In this document: positions 43,533-54,248 of the stretch, one piece after another | How the letters are laid out: each line of letters opens with the position of its first letter | How positions within the stretch are numbered: the first letter of the stretch is position 1 | NCBI GenBank assembly: GCA_907165135.1 | Contig: OU015567.1 | Span: 1,307,001-1,371,000 of the forward strand | DNA: 64,000 nucleotides | Direction: 5' to 3' | Origin: Oikopleura dioica | Lineage: Eukaryota > Chordata > Appendicularia > Copelata > Oikopleuridae | The notes under the pieces: generated by a model | The model's input: the letters and a program-made list of their open reading frames with translations, nothing else | Databases searched by the model: none | What the model was told of the DNA's origin: nothing | Program-made: the position numbers and the translations under genes

Positions 43533-45559
43533 TTATGGCGGCAAATGAAGAATTTGAGAGAAAAAGAACAGTTTGGAACAAAATTCTTCATGTACCGATT
43601 CAAGAAAATTTTCAACGAAATATTTAGAGAAAAATTTGAAGAGAACGCGAATTTTTGTGAAAACTCATGAGGCGGTAGAGAGCTGATATGGACGGCGATG
43701 GGGGCTTATGCGATTCCGTCGATGGAATTTTTCGGCATCACAGCTGATATTGGCTCAACTGTATTTTCTGCTTCCTCGCTTGCTACTGTAAGTAAACAAG
43801 GCTTTTATTTAAATTTCAACTGTTCTTTTCTTGGGTTAATAATCTTTGTTTTTTCATGAAGGCTCGATGATCAACTCAGAGCAAAACTTGAAAAATATTT
43901 TAAAACGAAATCGTGGTAGCCAGAAAATAAATTCAATCACCTCTCAAAATTGAAAACGAAAATATGGTCTTTCTCTCGAGTTAAATAAACTTATTTGACT
44001 TCTTAGATATTCACTTCCCTGATCGTCGGCGTCTTATCAGATAGATGCTCAAGTCCGATAGGAAAAAGAAGACCCTTCATCATTATTCGCGTTATTTTTG
44101 TCATAATTGCGGCGATTTTGCAATTTTTATCGCTCAAAATGACGGATGTAGGAATGGCTCAAGAAAGACTCTTATGAGCTTCTCCTTCTTGAGATTTTTG
44201 AGCCAAACCAAAGCGGCGGGAGGAATCCTCCTATACTCAGCTTTCTTTATTTACGATTTGTTTCTCTGGACCCTTCAAGTTCCCATGTACAGTTATTTGA
44301 TGGAAAGCTTCAACGAAAAAGAACAAGCGCAGGTGATGCAAAGCGTGGCTTTTGTCTGCGGCTTTGCCGGAATTGTCGGATACGTTCTTTGCGGCTACCT
44401 GCCAATTAGCGAAGATGGAGTCGTGCAATTGGACATTTTCTTTATCTCTGTCGGAGTTTTCATCATTGGCGCGGTAATGAATCTTTTCTCCATTCCAGAG
44501 TCGCCAAAAGAAGAAACTCTCAAAACAAGTGTCCTCTCCATCTTCAAGAATATTCCCCCTCAGCTTTTGAAAATGTGCCTTCTGTTCCTCTTCAATTTCT
44601 CCAAAGACTTCCCCTTCTACATCTTTTTCACCACAGTCTACGCCGAAAGCATGTTTGGCGCTCATCGACCAACAATTGAAAATTCCGGAAACAAGACGGA
44701 AGAAGAAATCGACATAATTTTCAAAGAAAGATTGACAGATGGAACTCTTGAAGCGTCAAAAGTGTTTATTGCGTTTCCCGCTGGTACGATGCTCTTCAGC
44801 TTGATTTTTGAAAAGGCAAAGATCTTCAGACGATTCGGGATCAAGCAAGGGCTCTAGAAAAAAAATTGGCAAATAACAAAATCTCCTTTCGGATCAAAAT
44901 ATCGGGATGGTGTCTAAAACCGACAAAAAAATTCGAAAAATTTTGCGTGGGCGGCTTCTCGGCTGCTTTTTGGCCAGCAAGCCGAATCCAGGCTTCTGAT
45001 TGGTTGAAAATTTCCACGCAAAATTTGTCGAAATTTTTTGTCAGTTCCAGACACCTCCCCAAAATATCGAGCCCTCTACCAAGAGAACAGTCATTTCAAG
45101 TCTCCTTTTCATGATCTTCGTTCTCGCCCTCAACATTTTCACCCACAGCAGTCTCGGCTTCTTCCTCATCGCCGTTGCAATGGCCTTCTCTTTGTGCATC
45201 CAAGTCAGTGTGCCCTACATGCTTCTGGGAATCTACCGCGAAGATCCCAGCTATCCAAAATCGAGAGGACTATCAAGCGACAATTCGATAATTTCTTCTA
45301 CTTTCTCGGTGGGACAGGCAGCGGCGATTTTGCTGAGTTTTATCGTCCAAAAAACTGGCACAACTACGGTGATCATTCCTTGGTCTCTTGGCTCTGCGAT
45401 TTTAGCACTAAGTAAGACCAAATTCGTTATACATTTTTAATCAAATCCATAGTAACTGCGTTTTATCTTGATTATGGAAGCAATGAAGCCTCGAAAGCAA
45501 ACGAAAACAAGAAGCAAGAAGACATTCAATTAACTGATAACAGAAATGAAAATCTTTAA
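43533..45559 (+). CDS. SLC45-like major facilitator sugar/proton transporter
   Basis: Likely start at 43533 (MAANEEFERKRTVWNKILH). Recognised pieces: about 43678-43797 (LIWTAMGAYAIPSMEFFGI), 44007-about 44145 with VGVLSDRCSSPIGKRRPF, the MFS loop 2-3 signature in its SLC45 form, then about 44170-44855 with at least five membrane helices, about 45070-45411 (YREDPSYPKSRGLSSDNSI) and 45453-45559. SLC45 members carry sucrose or related sugars with protons. The last intron is 41 bp. Two boundaries fail: a frame change near 44150 with no plausible intron, and the region 44857-45070 where a MITE sits and no GT donor exists. The gene may be damaged, or use non-canonical splicing. Confidence 0.65.
44905..45060. 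mobile_element. 156-bp MULE-like MITE with 9-bp target duplication in the SLC45-like gene
   Basis: Ends GGATGGTGTCTAAAACCGAC and inverse of GGGGAGGTGTCTGGAACTGA, each followed by ACAAAAAA-TTCG and TTTTGCGTGG. AAAATATCG is repeated directly on both sides (44896-44904, 45061-45069). Nine-base duplications suit Mutator-like elements. It shares ends and core with 38399. Confidence 0.8.
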
Positions 45560-45620
45560 CAACGAAAAAAACGAAATCCAGTCAAATCTACAGTTTCTCT
45601 TATTTACAGTTAAACTAAAA

Positions 45621-47941
45621 TCACAACATTGCAAACTCATGTTTTCTCATTCGCATTTCATCATACGCATCTTCCATCGTTTGCGGAGGAAATTCTAGCA
45701 GCCAGTTTGGCACTGCAACACCGCCATGGCAGGATTCGTCGGGGAGATTTCGCCACCACCAGGAAGCAGTGGAGTTGATCATCTTTTTCGGAAAATCGAG
45801 CGCTTTTCGAGTTTGAAGCTCGCCGCACATATTGCACATCATTTCTGCCAGATTTCTTCCTCCAGGGTCACTTTTTCGGGTTGAAAAGAAATGCGCATTT
45901 TACACGTCTTTTTTCTTCAAAAAAGCGGGAACGTTTTATTTACAAAATAACCCCACGTGACCGTAATTAGATCGAAAATGGAGCGGGCGGATGGAGTACT
46001 CAAGAATGTTTTCAACCAAAACAGCTTTTGGCTCCCTCTTTTTTGAACAGGAAATAATAATGATCTCGCCCGAGAAAAAATTATAGACAAAATACGTAAA
46101 TTAATCAAAACACTGCGGCTTTTTTCCAACTCAAAGTTCGCTCCAATAGCCCATTTTTCAACCATTTCTGTGTTGAATAAAATCCTTGTGTTGAAAGTCC
46201 GCTTCAACCCGCCATTTGTGATATTCAAGATAAGCAGTGTCATTCGAATCCAAAAAGTCCAAATAATCAACCAAGTCTTTCGGCGTCTCAAAATCCTCGG
46301 CAAAGATGAAGGATCCTTTCGGCGCGACTTTTTCGACGTCTTCTTTAACCGGGCCAAAAACGATGGGGACGTTCAGAGATGAAAGGGCATTACGCCAGAA
46401 TTTTTCGGAGATGTAGTCGGTACAGTGAAACGCGTTTTCAAAGGCCAGGTAAAATTTATAATGCGCTTTTCACAGCTCGATAATATTTTAAAATTTGATA
46501 TTTTTATCAGAAAAATTCGGCAACTCCGATTTTCAGTAGATATTTTCTGGACCTATTTTTCAAACCGATTTTAATGGGGTTAGAATTATAATTAAGGGTG
46601 GCTTCTTGGATCAAAAGAAAGCCCGGGTCCCGGGCCGGGTTTTCGTCAGGGTTTGAAGGGGCCGGGAGGCCCCTAACACCCTTAAAAATCGATTTGAAAA
46701 ATTGGTCCAGAAAAAAATCTACTGAAAATAGGAGCAGCCGAAAAATTCTAGATCAGAGAATTCAGAAATTTTTCGAAGCTGTTCCTAGAAAATTGTCTCC
46801 TTTCCAACTGTTGACGATTCTATTGAAGCACTTTCCGTATCCATCCAATTTTAATCCCTCGTCGATTAACCTGTTGGCGTATTCCCATCGGGTTAAGGCG
46901 GCAGAAGTTTGGTCACAATCAGAGACCATCCAAGCAGTGTGCTTTTCTTCGGTTTTTATTTTTAGAATAAAATCTATTTGAGGGTTTACTGTCTAGTAGA
47001 CATGATATAACACTAATCATATATTCGAAAATGCGAAAATAATATCATATCTTTTGAACCCTTTCCCATAAGATCCTGTCCATGCAAATCTTGCGGCTGA
47101 TCCTCCAAAACTCTATCAATAGTTCCGAACGGTCTGATCACATCCGAATCCTGGCGATATGAAACTGTTAGGTTCATACATCCGTCCCAATTGTTCTCAT
47201 CTTTGATTTCCCGAAAGATTGTCTTTCGATTCATTCCTTTAGCGGCGGATTCTCGGGGCCACCAAATCCAGTATTGGCTGTCGAGATTGCGGGAGTCGAA
47301 ATCGGGCATGTCGTGAAGTTTTCGAGCTGTAGAAGTTCTAAAGAAGGGGTTAAGTAACTAATTGTTAAAAATATTTTAACAAAATATTTTTAAAAATAAA
47401 TTTATTATTTTATTTAAATATTATTCTATAAATTATTACTAAAATATTAAAAATAATCATTTAATATTATTTAATATTTTAAATATTTATTAATATAATT
47501 TATTTAAAAATATATTTAATTATCTAATAATATTATATAAATAAAATAATAAATTATTTAAAATAGCTTTATTTTTTATTTCTTTTATTTTGAACTTATT
47601 TCATACCTTGTATTATCAAAAATTATCGCATCAGCTGCGTGCTCAAAATTTCTATCATTCGTCATCCAGCAACTACCGCAATTCTCCGACAACTGCTCCA
47701 TGTACGGATCGACAAAAGACCAATATGCAAGAATCGTGATCTTTTCATTTCTCGCGTCTTTTTCGTATTTTTCTCTGTTGACTTGATACAGCTGCAGGGA
47801 TTTTTCGTACTTTTTCTTTTGCTTGTGAGTGAGGACGTGTTTTCTGTTGTAGGATTTGGAGGGAACGGGTCTCTTGGAACTCGTCAAAAGGGGTACAAAG
47901 CTGACTTTGTTGGAAATCTCATTTATCGTTGTCGGTCTCAT
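45621..47941 (-). CDS. Alpha-1,3-fucosyltransferase (GT10), 430 aa
   Basis: Five minus-strand exons, 47941-47607, 47337-47060, 46946-46809, 46465-46163, 45859-45621, sum 1293 bases, phases all agree. Seen in order: ILAYWSFVDPY, GSCWMTNDRNF, ADAIIFDNTR, WIWWPRES, MNLTVSYRQDSDV, HTAWMVSDCDQTS, LDGYGKCFN, then the GT10 core LAFENAFHCTDYISEKFW and VPIVFGP, and a Cys-rich C-terminus (MMCNMCGEL). These are fucosyltransferase donor-binding motifs; the enzyme should transfer fucose from GDP-fucose to N-acetylglucosamine in the Golgi. A clear N-terminal membrane anchor is not visible from the chosen start, so an upstream exon may be missing. The third intron contains a foldback repeat. It is followed upstream on the same strand by the PqaA-like and IDO genes. 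Confidence 0.88.
46508..46752. mobile_element. Foldback MITE in the fucosyltransferase intron
   Basis: Arms of about 65 bp: AGAAAAATTCGGCAACTCCG...GTAGATATTTTCTGGACC and its inverse GGTCCAGAAAAAAATCTACTG...AGCCGAAAAATTCT. The centre is GC-rich (CCCGGGTCCCGGGCC). No ORF; no clear target duplication. Confidence 0.65.
47342..47600. other. A/T-only intron of the fucosyltransferase gene
   Basis: Almost pure A and T with ATTTAAATAT-like phrases; the intron 47338-47606 shows nothing else. Confidence 0.5.
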
Positions 47942-48454
47942 TTTTCTAATTGCAAGCGACTTTTCCAATCGAATCGAGACGAGAGAATTGTGGTAGCGAA
48001 AAATGCACTGGAGCGCCCTCTGAGTGAGCGTAAAAAACGTGCGTTTATTTATGAAATTAGAATTGAATTAACAATTAACAAACGGAGACCAGGTTTTTAT
48101 GCTGATATGTTTATGCGGCGGTAAGCATTTTTCTGCTCATAGGAAATTATGAAAATTATTTTCAGATATCATAAAAATGAAGAAAAAAGACGTAGACCAA
48201 TCATAAAATTGAATAAATGAAAAATTTTTAAGGGGGAAAACTTGCTTTTCAGATGAAATAATTTGTAATTATCCCTAAAATCATTTTTTTCGAAGAATGG
48301 AATCTATATTTTTTCGACCTAAACGGTCAAGTCATATTTTGATGACAAACAAAATGTCAAAAATCACGAGAGTCAATTATTTTTGACAGGTTATTTGGAT
48401 GCGTTTTTAGAAAAAAAGTTCAACATAGCAGTTTTGCCGATTTATTTTGAGTTT
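47942..48454. other. Spacer between fucosyltransferase and PqaA-like genes
   Basis: No gene assigned. A plus-strand frame over 47.95-48.12 kb is basic and not recognised. Confidence 0.35.
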
Positions 48455-50842
48455 TCAGACAAGATATCCGTAGCACTCTTCTCCCTGGCAAACATCAAAT
48501 GGTCGCATATCGGGGGTGATCATTACTTCTGTCGAGAAAGTGAGAACGCCGCGATTGTCGTTGCCTTGGAAAGCGGCTTCGATCATGACTGCGCGGAAAC
48601 CATCAGCTGGTTGCTGAAAAGAAATGAGATTTTCGGATTGTTTTGGTAAATGTAGCTACCTGAATCTCGTAATAGTAAATGTTTGTCTCGGACAAAACAG
48701 GTTGAACCATGGCACGATGCCACACAATTGGCTTTGCAAAAGTTTCGCAAGGAATAATTTTTGAACAAAATCTTTCTAATTCAAACTTTTCCTGAAATTC
48801 AATATCTTCCTTTGAAACTCGATACGGCTCCACAACATCGTCCACATCTGTCATCTCAAAATTATCACTCATCTTTGCGAAAAGATTCGCCAGCTCCGGA
48901 ATTTGCTCGGTTCGTGCGAGAGTCTTTGAATCGTCAGCAGAGTTGGTTGGCCAGTCGACTCGGTCTTGCTTGACTCGGGCCCATCGGAAATCACGTCTGA
49001 AATGATGCAAAGTGGAATTTTCGGGACAGTTCGGTCAAATTCGCTGTATACTTTTGCCCCGCCGATGAATTTTATACGTTTTTTTACCTTGTTGAATTAA
49101 GGGTATCTGCCCACCAGGCATTTACTCGGACAGGGGTCTTGCTTGTCTTTAGCGTTATCGAAGCAACTCCATTCTCATCAACCTGTCGGACAAAATCCAT
49201 CGTAGGCAACTCGTAGTCATGAGCAACAGCCTTGTAAAAGCTAAGAATTCTGCCGGGAACAGTCGCGGGAGAAAGGCCAGCGATTGGAATCATTCCATGC
49301 TCGGCATTTGGCAAGAGCCCGAGGTAAGTAGGTCCTTTCATGTCGTCGAACCAGAAGTAGCTATCATCTGGGGAGAAAAACTCGTCTCCAGTGGCGCTCA
49401 TGACGTATTTTGGCATGGTCATTCGATCTCTAGAAATGCGGTTTGACAAGGAATTTAATTAATGTTTCGAGCAAAATATGCAATCATCCTCTTTGAAGGG
49501 AAAAAAAAGCATAAATACGCCGCAGTATTTGGATAATTGCGGCGTTCAATATTCATTTATGGTTTCTTTGAGCATGTCGCTGTAACTCTTCGTTTACCTG
49601 TATTTGTAAGGATCGATAATATCCGCAAGCAGCTTGAATTCCGGCCTGTCAAAATACGCCGTCAATCCTTCATCCCAGTAGGGTGCCAGGGCAAAGCTCC
49701 AAGCGCCCATGTTTCGATACCATTCGAGGAAGATCTCTTCCATGTTCAAGCAGTCAAGGACCATTGGAATCTGCGCTTTCACTCTTTTGTCCACGACGGA
49801 AAGAGTCCAAGTCGTCCAACCCCGTTTTGAAGCGCCGGTAACGAGGAAACTATCGACTGGTTTTTGGACATCGCCGAGATTCATTGATTCCTTGTTTTTT
49901 TGGAAAACATCGTCGATTGTATCCAGCGCTAATCTGCCTGCCTTGGTCATTGGGAGACGTAAAACCCAGTCAGACTCGTCCGGGTGTTCCAAGAAATGCC
50001 GCCATGTCCATGCGATGATATCGTCTTCTTTACGGCCACTTTCGCCCATCCTTGGATCGTTTTCAAAATAAAGCGGTTGGTTTGGAACTTGTCTCAGGCA
50101 AGCTGTAATGGTTCCCGTATGCATTGATGCTGCTCGTGTTCCAACAACGGGGGCGGAATCATTTTTCAAAACATTGTCGATTCGGTTTGATCCGCCGTCG
50201 ATCAGCATCAATCCCCAGTTGGCGACTCTTCGGTCCAAGTTGTATGGAAGGGAGACGACAAGCTCATGGTACCACTCAGTTCGGGTCACGTGCTCGGTTG
50301 TCAGCCAGTGCTGCGAAGTCATGTTGATGACAAAGGTTTTGACTCCGTCGACAAAGTCAGGGTTTTCATTGAAGTCATATTCCGCGACAATTTCATATCT
50401 TATCAGTCGATTAAGATTGAAGTCGGCTTAGATTTACCTGTAGTCGTTGTTATCTCTCCAGACATACTCATCAAGCTGAGTACAGGAAACTTCGTTGCAG
50501 TCGTAACGATAAGGGCTATCTTGAAAAAAAATGAAGAAAATATCAAAATTGATATGATTTTTCGTAAAAAAATTCAGCAATAAATACCTAAGCCAGAGCG
50601 AGAATCACTTGTGCGAATCTTATTTTTGGTTCAAAATAAGCATTCTATTTTGTCATCTTATAAGCGGAAAAAAATATTTTTGAACCTAAAGACGGATCGG
50701 CAATTTCATCGTTTCCAGAGCCACCTATTCCGACACCGACGCCAACACCGATCCCGATTGCCATGCAGCAAGTGGTGATTCCGATGATCCATCCCCTCCT
50801 CGAAATCCGCTTCGCCTCTTTTGGCGGCTCTGAAATCTCCAT
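48455..50842 (-). CDS. PhoPQ-activated pathogenicity-related (PqaA/AprA-type) protein, 573 aa
   Basis: Six minus-strand exons, 50842-50686, 50519-50438, 50398-49598, 49429-49088, 48996-48660, 48613-48455, sum 1722 bases with all phases agreeing. It matches the PhoPQ_related family (named for a Salmonella gene; eukaryotic members include Dictyostelium AprA and metazoan AprA-like proteins), which has an alpha/beta-hydrolase-like core. Seen: VTRTEWYHELVVSLPYN, DESDWVLRLPMTKAG, FLVTGASKRGWTTW with the nucleophile-elbow-like GASKRG, KAQIPMVLDCLN, SATGDEFFSPDDSYFWFD. The N-terminus has a Gly-rich membrane helix (IGITTCCMAIGIGVGVGVG), so it is probably a type II membrane or secreted protein. Biochemical activity is not established for the family. 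Introns of animal type argue against bacterial contamination. Confidence 0.88.
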
Positions 50843-51007
50843 TTTCTCTTGATTTCAAAAATTATTTGCAGAACGGTCTGACCATTTTTCTGCATGTTTG
50901 TGTTTGTATTTGCTCAAGAAAATTGGAACGAGCGATTTCGATTTGTCTTGGGATTTTCAATGTATTCTTTGTGCAAGTTGTTACAGAATGGGGAACGAAA
51001 GTTTTTA

Positions 51008-53231
51008 CTATAATTTTGCGGCGTATGTTGCATCGCGAATCGATTTCAAATAGACCATAAATGGAGTTCCTCCGGTCCCGACTTCTGATAAACTATGGCT
51101 TCGGCTAAAAGGAAAAAAATCAAAAGATGAAGGGAAGAAAATGAGGAAACCTGTATTTTCTACGCTGCATTCTTCGGATTTCTTCTGGAACTTCCTCTTC
51201 TTTTTCTTTATTTTTCTCTCCTTCTGGGTCATCGTCGACGAATTGCTCTGACTGATCGTTTCTTTTTGACTTTGCTTGGGTTTTCAAGAAGTCTTCTTTT
51301 TTGCTACTCGCTAGAAATGGATCTAAAAGCGCTCTTTATCGCCGATGAACCTGGTAAAACGATAAAACTGGTGACAATCGTGATGTGGCTGGAACGAAGA
51401 TGGACGTATGCCTCGATGAAGTTGTTGAAAGCTTCGTAAATTGCCTCGTTTTCCATTTCAGAAATCATGTCAGTCAGTGTCGGGCCTTTGTCTGAAAATT
51501 TTTTTTGGTAAAAAGTGGGCTTTTTGCGTGGCAGTACCGAGATATTCCAAAAACTCGCGATGCTCCGTGGGAATGTAATGACGTAACTTCATGTTGTAGT
51601 CGACCACGGCTTGATGATGCTTGACGGGAATCATGGCATCCATGGAGGGCGTGATGGCAGTTTGAGCCGCTGAGCCGCCGATGAAACGCTTGCCTTCTTC
51701 GGAGACGCCCTCGAAGATTAGACCATTTGGAAGACCTGGGTTGTTGTAACTTCCAGCTAAAGAAAGTCAGAAATGAGATCATAAAGGAGTTAAAGTACCT
51801 AAGTAAGGACGCATTCCGTGGTAAAACTCAAGGGGGTCAAGGTGATCCCTCATTCGGAGCAGCGTTTTTGTCATTTCTCGGAGTCCGTTTTCAGCCCTCT
51901 TGAAGTGTTTGACAATGCTGTCTTCATCTCTTTCTGTCTCACTAGAATTTCAGTGAGTTTTTCAAATTTCAAGATTCTAGAGTCTTCCAGGTCCGGCTAC
52001 AAGCGATAGAATTTCCTCACCTTAGTTGTAAAATCTGCCGAATAGCCATCAAACTGCTCAAAACTGGGGCGTATTGCATCTCCATCCGAACTGGGATCAT
52101 CATGAACCACTCGTACGCGCGATTTCGGGTCAAGCTCTTAAAAATATGTGTCATTTTATCACCCCACAAATAGCTCTACCGTTATTGCTTTCAAGTTGTC
52201 CAGCTCCGCCGGCTTCGAAGAATCGTGCAAGTCCCAGTTGCAATTGGCAGCGATGTAGTCGGTCAAAGTGGGATGGATCTTCAGTCGCGAGCAGATATTG
52301 AACCAGGGGACGGCGATTTGCGCTGGAAGAACTTGGGCAGGTCCAGCGTAATTTTGATCGTTGACGTAAGCGGCTCCGAGATGAGTGAGAATGGCCGCCG
52401 CATGGAACATTTCTTCGCGGGATTGGAGGATCGAATCGTCTAAATGTCGGTTTTAAAAATGGATTTGAATCAAAACGTTTCAAAAAAATTCGAGCATTTA
52501 CCGATGATTTGAAGATCTTCTTCGATCGTTTTTCTGAAAACATTTTGTTCCAGAAGATCAACGACGTTTTTCGCCAGTTCTTCCCACTGGCCAAATTGCT
52601 CGGGAAGCTTCCGCACAGGGTTTTCAATCAAGAAACCAACCTTCTCCGAGACGCAAAATCTCTTGAAAAGCTCTTTCAATTCTGATGGTAATTCCATGAT
52701 CTCGCTGTTGATAGTCATCTCTTGCTCAGAGTCGCTAGAAAGGACGGATGTGGTGGAAGACTCGTCCTCAGAAGAAGAGGAACTTTCGAGATTCTGAGTT
52801 TCATTTTCGTTGATTGCTTGGAGTCCGGTGTTGATAGGCGTGTCTGAAGGCAGATGTATTTTGATTATCGTAAATTTGATAGATTTTTAATTGGCATTTA
52901 TCAGAATCGCACCACTCTAAGCCCCTGTCAGACTGGTCCACTTATAGAGCAGAGTAAGTGAGCAATTGAAAATCTGGCGTGATCATTGATCAATTTAATT
53001 ATAAAAAAATCATATTATAAAAAAGCGGAAAACCTAAAACTGGATGATTTCTTATCAGTTTTTGCGTTTGTGACATCTTATATTATATCAAGCTCTTTTT
53101 AAATGTAATATAATCTGTATCCAAAATAGAAACTGTAACTGCAGTGAAAAATTCTAGAGAAAAGTCGGCTTTGACTTACTTCGAAGGTATTTGCCAGAAA
53201 TGAGGAGGTCTTGGGAAGGCTTCAAAAGCAT
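51008..53231 (-). CDS. IDO: Indoleamine 2,3-dioxygenase, 513 aa
   Basis: Nine minus-strand exons, 53231-53180, 52843-52502, 52439-52168, 52136-52021, 51941-51799, 51756-51538, 51491-51351, 51310-51151, 51104-51008, sum 1542 bases, every phase consistent. A haem enzyme that opens the indole ring of tryptophan to N-formylkynurenine. Seen: FLIENPVRKLPEQFGQWEEL, AILTHLGAAYV, PAQIAVPWFNICSRL, LDPLEFYHGMRPYL, NPGLPNGLIFEGV, RFIGGSAAQTA, LRHYIPTEHREFL, HLRSSHITIV with the likely proximal haem His, and GTGGTPFMVYLKSIRD. Two features are unlike vertebrate IDO: a Ser/Glu-rich N-terminal extension (residues about 20-75) and a charged insert encoded by exon 8 just before the GTGG motif. Smallest intron is 31 bp. 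Confidence 0.95.
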
Positions 53232-54248
53232 TTTGATGATAAAAATGAATGCGTGAAATAAAATTATTCTTTTTCATGGCAAAAATTGACCGTATTTATG
53301 CAGAAAAAAAGATGATAGTTCCCATGGTTTTTTGTCTGGTGAACTCGCCGACGTGGAAGGAAAACTAACGTAAGCGGGTAAGACAAGGTCAAACAGGTCT
53401 TTGAACGTCACAATGTAAGGTCGAAGTCTGAGATGAGGGATTTTCTGCCTCGAAATGCCAAAACTCTGCCGCAGGATTTTCTTGTTTCCTAAAAAGTACC
53501 TGATCTTTGACTCAGACTGTAACTTCTTAAAAAAATAAATCGACTTAAGGATCCCCCCGTCGACTTTTTCAAAATCCAAAATTTTATTTTATGATTGTAG
53601 ATTTTGATTGTCAGTTAGGGATCATAACCTCTCGATCTCAAGTTCATTTTTCACTTCCGATTAAACGGACTTGAATGAACCATTAACTTAGGGTCAGGTA
53701 TGCATAGACATCTACAAACACTCGCATAATTATCAGATGCGATAATTCCCATATGAAAAAACCAGATCGTCAAGTTACCTACTGTCTAGTAACAATTCCA
53801 ATTGCAACAGTCGATCAATACATGCTCTTGCCCTGTGAAGACGCAATATTACGAGTTAACGACTGAAAAGGGACTTTCGATGAAAAAAATTTATTCTGGA
53901 AAAAGGTGAAAATTGAATGGCAGTTCATTGCTTAGTTGGAATTTACAGAGTTGAAATTATGGGGCACCAGGAATGATTCGCAGCTAGTCGAAAAAGAAAA
54001 GAAGAAAAATGTGCATTCTAGAAGGGATTTTTTAGCGGACTGCTTAATTTGCTCAAAAAGCAGCTTTTTATAAATAAGCAACTTGGTCATTTATGATTTC
54101 ATCGTCTGAATCTAGTTTTGTTATGTTCTTGGCCAGAATTAAACATTTTAGCAAGCTCGGAGTGAATCATAAAAACCGGGATTTGGAATTGAGACTGCTT
54201 GGATTTTTGTTGACTTTTGCATCGTTTTTTTTTGTGTCGGATGGTTTT
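53232..54248. other. Intergenic stretch between IDO and CSRNP
   Basis: No gene recognised. Near 53543 a single TTAAGGATCCCCCCGTCGAC end of the TTAA MITE family appears without its partner. Confidence 0.4.

Noticed and set aside
47639-48124. 161-codon plus-strand frame
   Set aside because: Mostly antisense to fucosyltransferase exon 1, whose phase agreement and GT10 motifs are strong.
48455-50842. Bacterial contamination suggested by the PhoPQ-related match
   Set aside because: Five spliceosomal introns with consistent phase and flanking animal genes show it is part of this genome.
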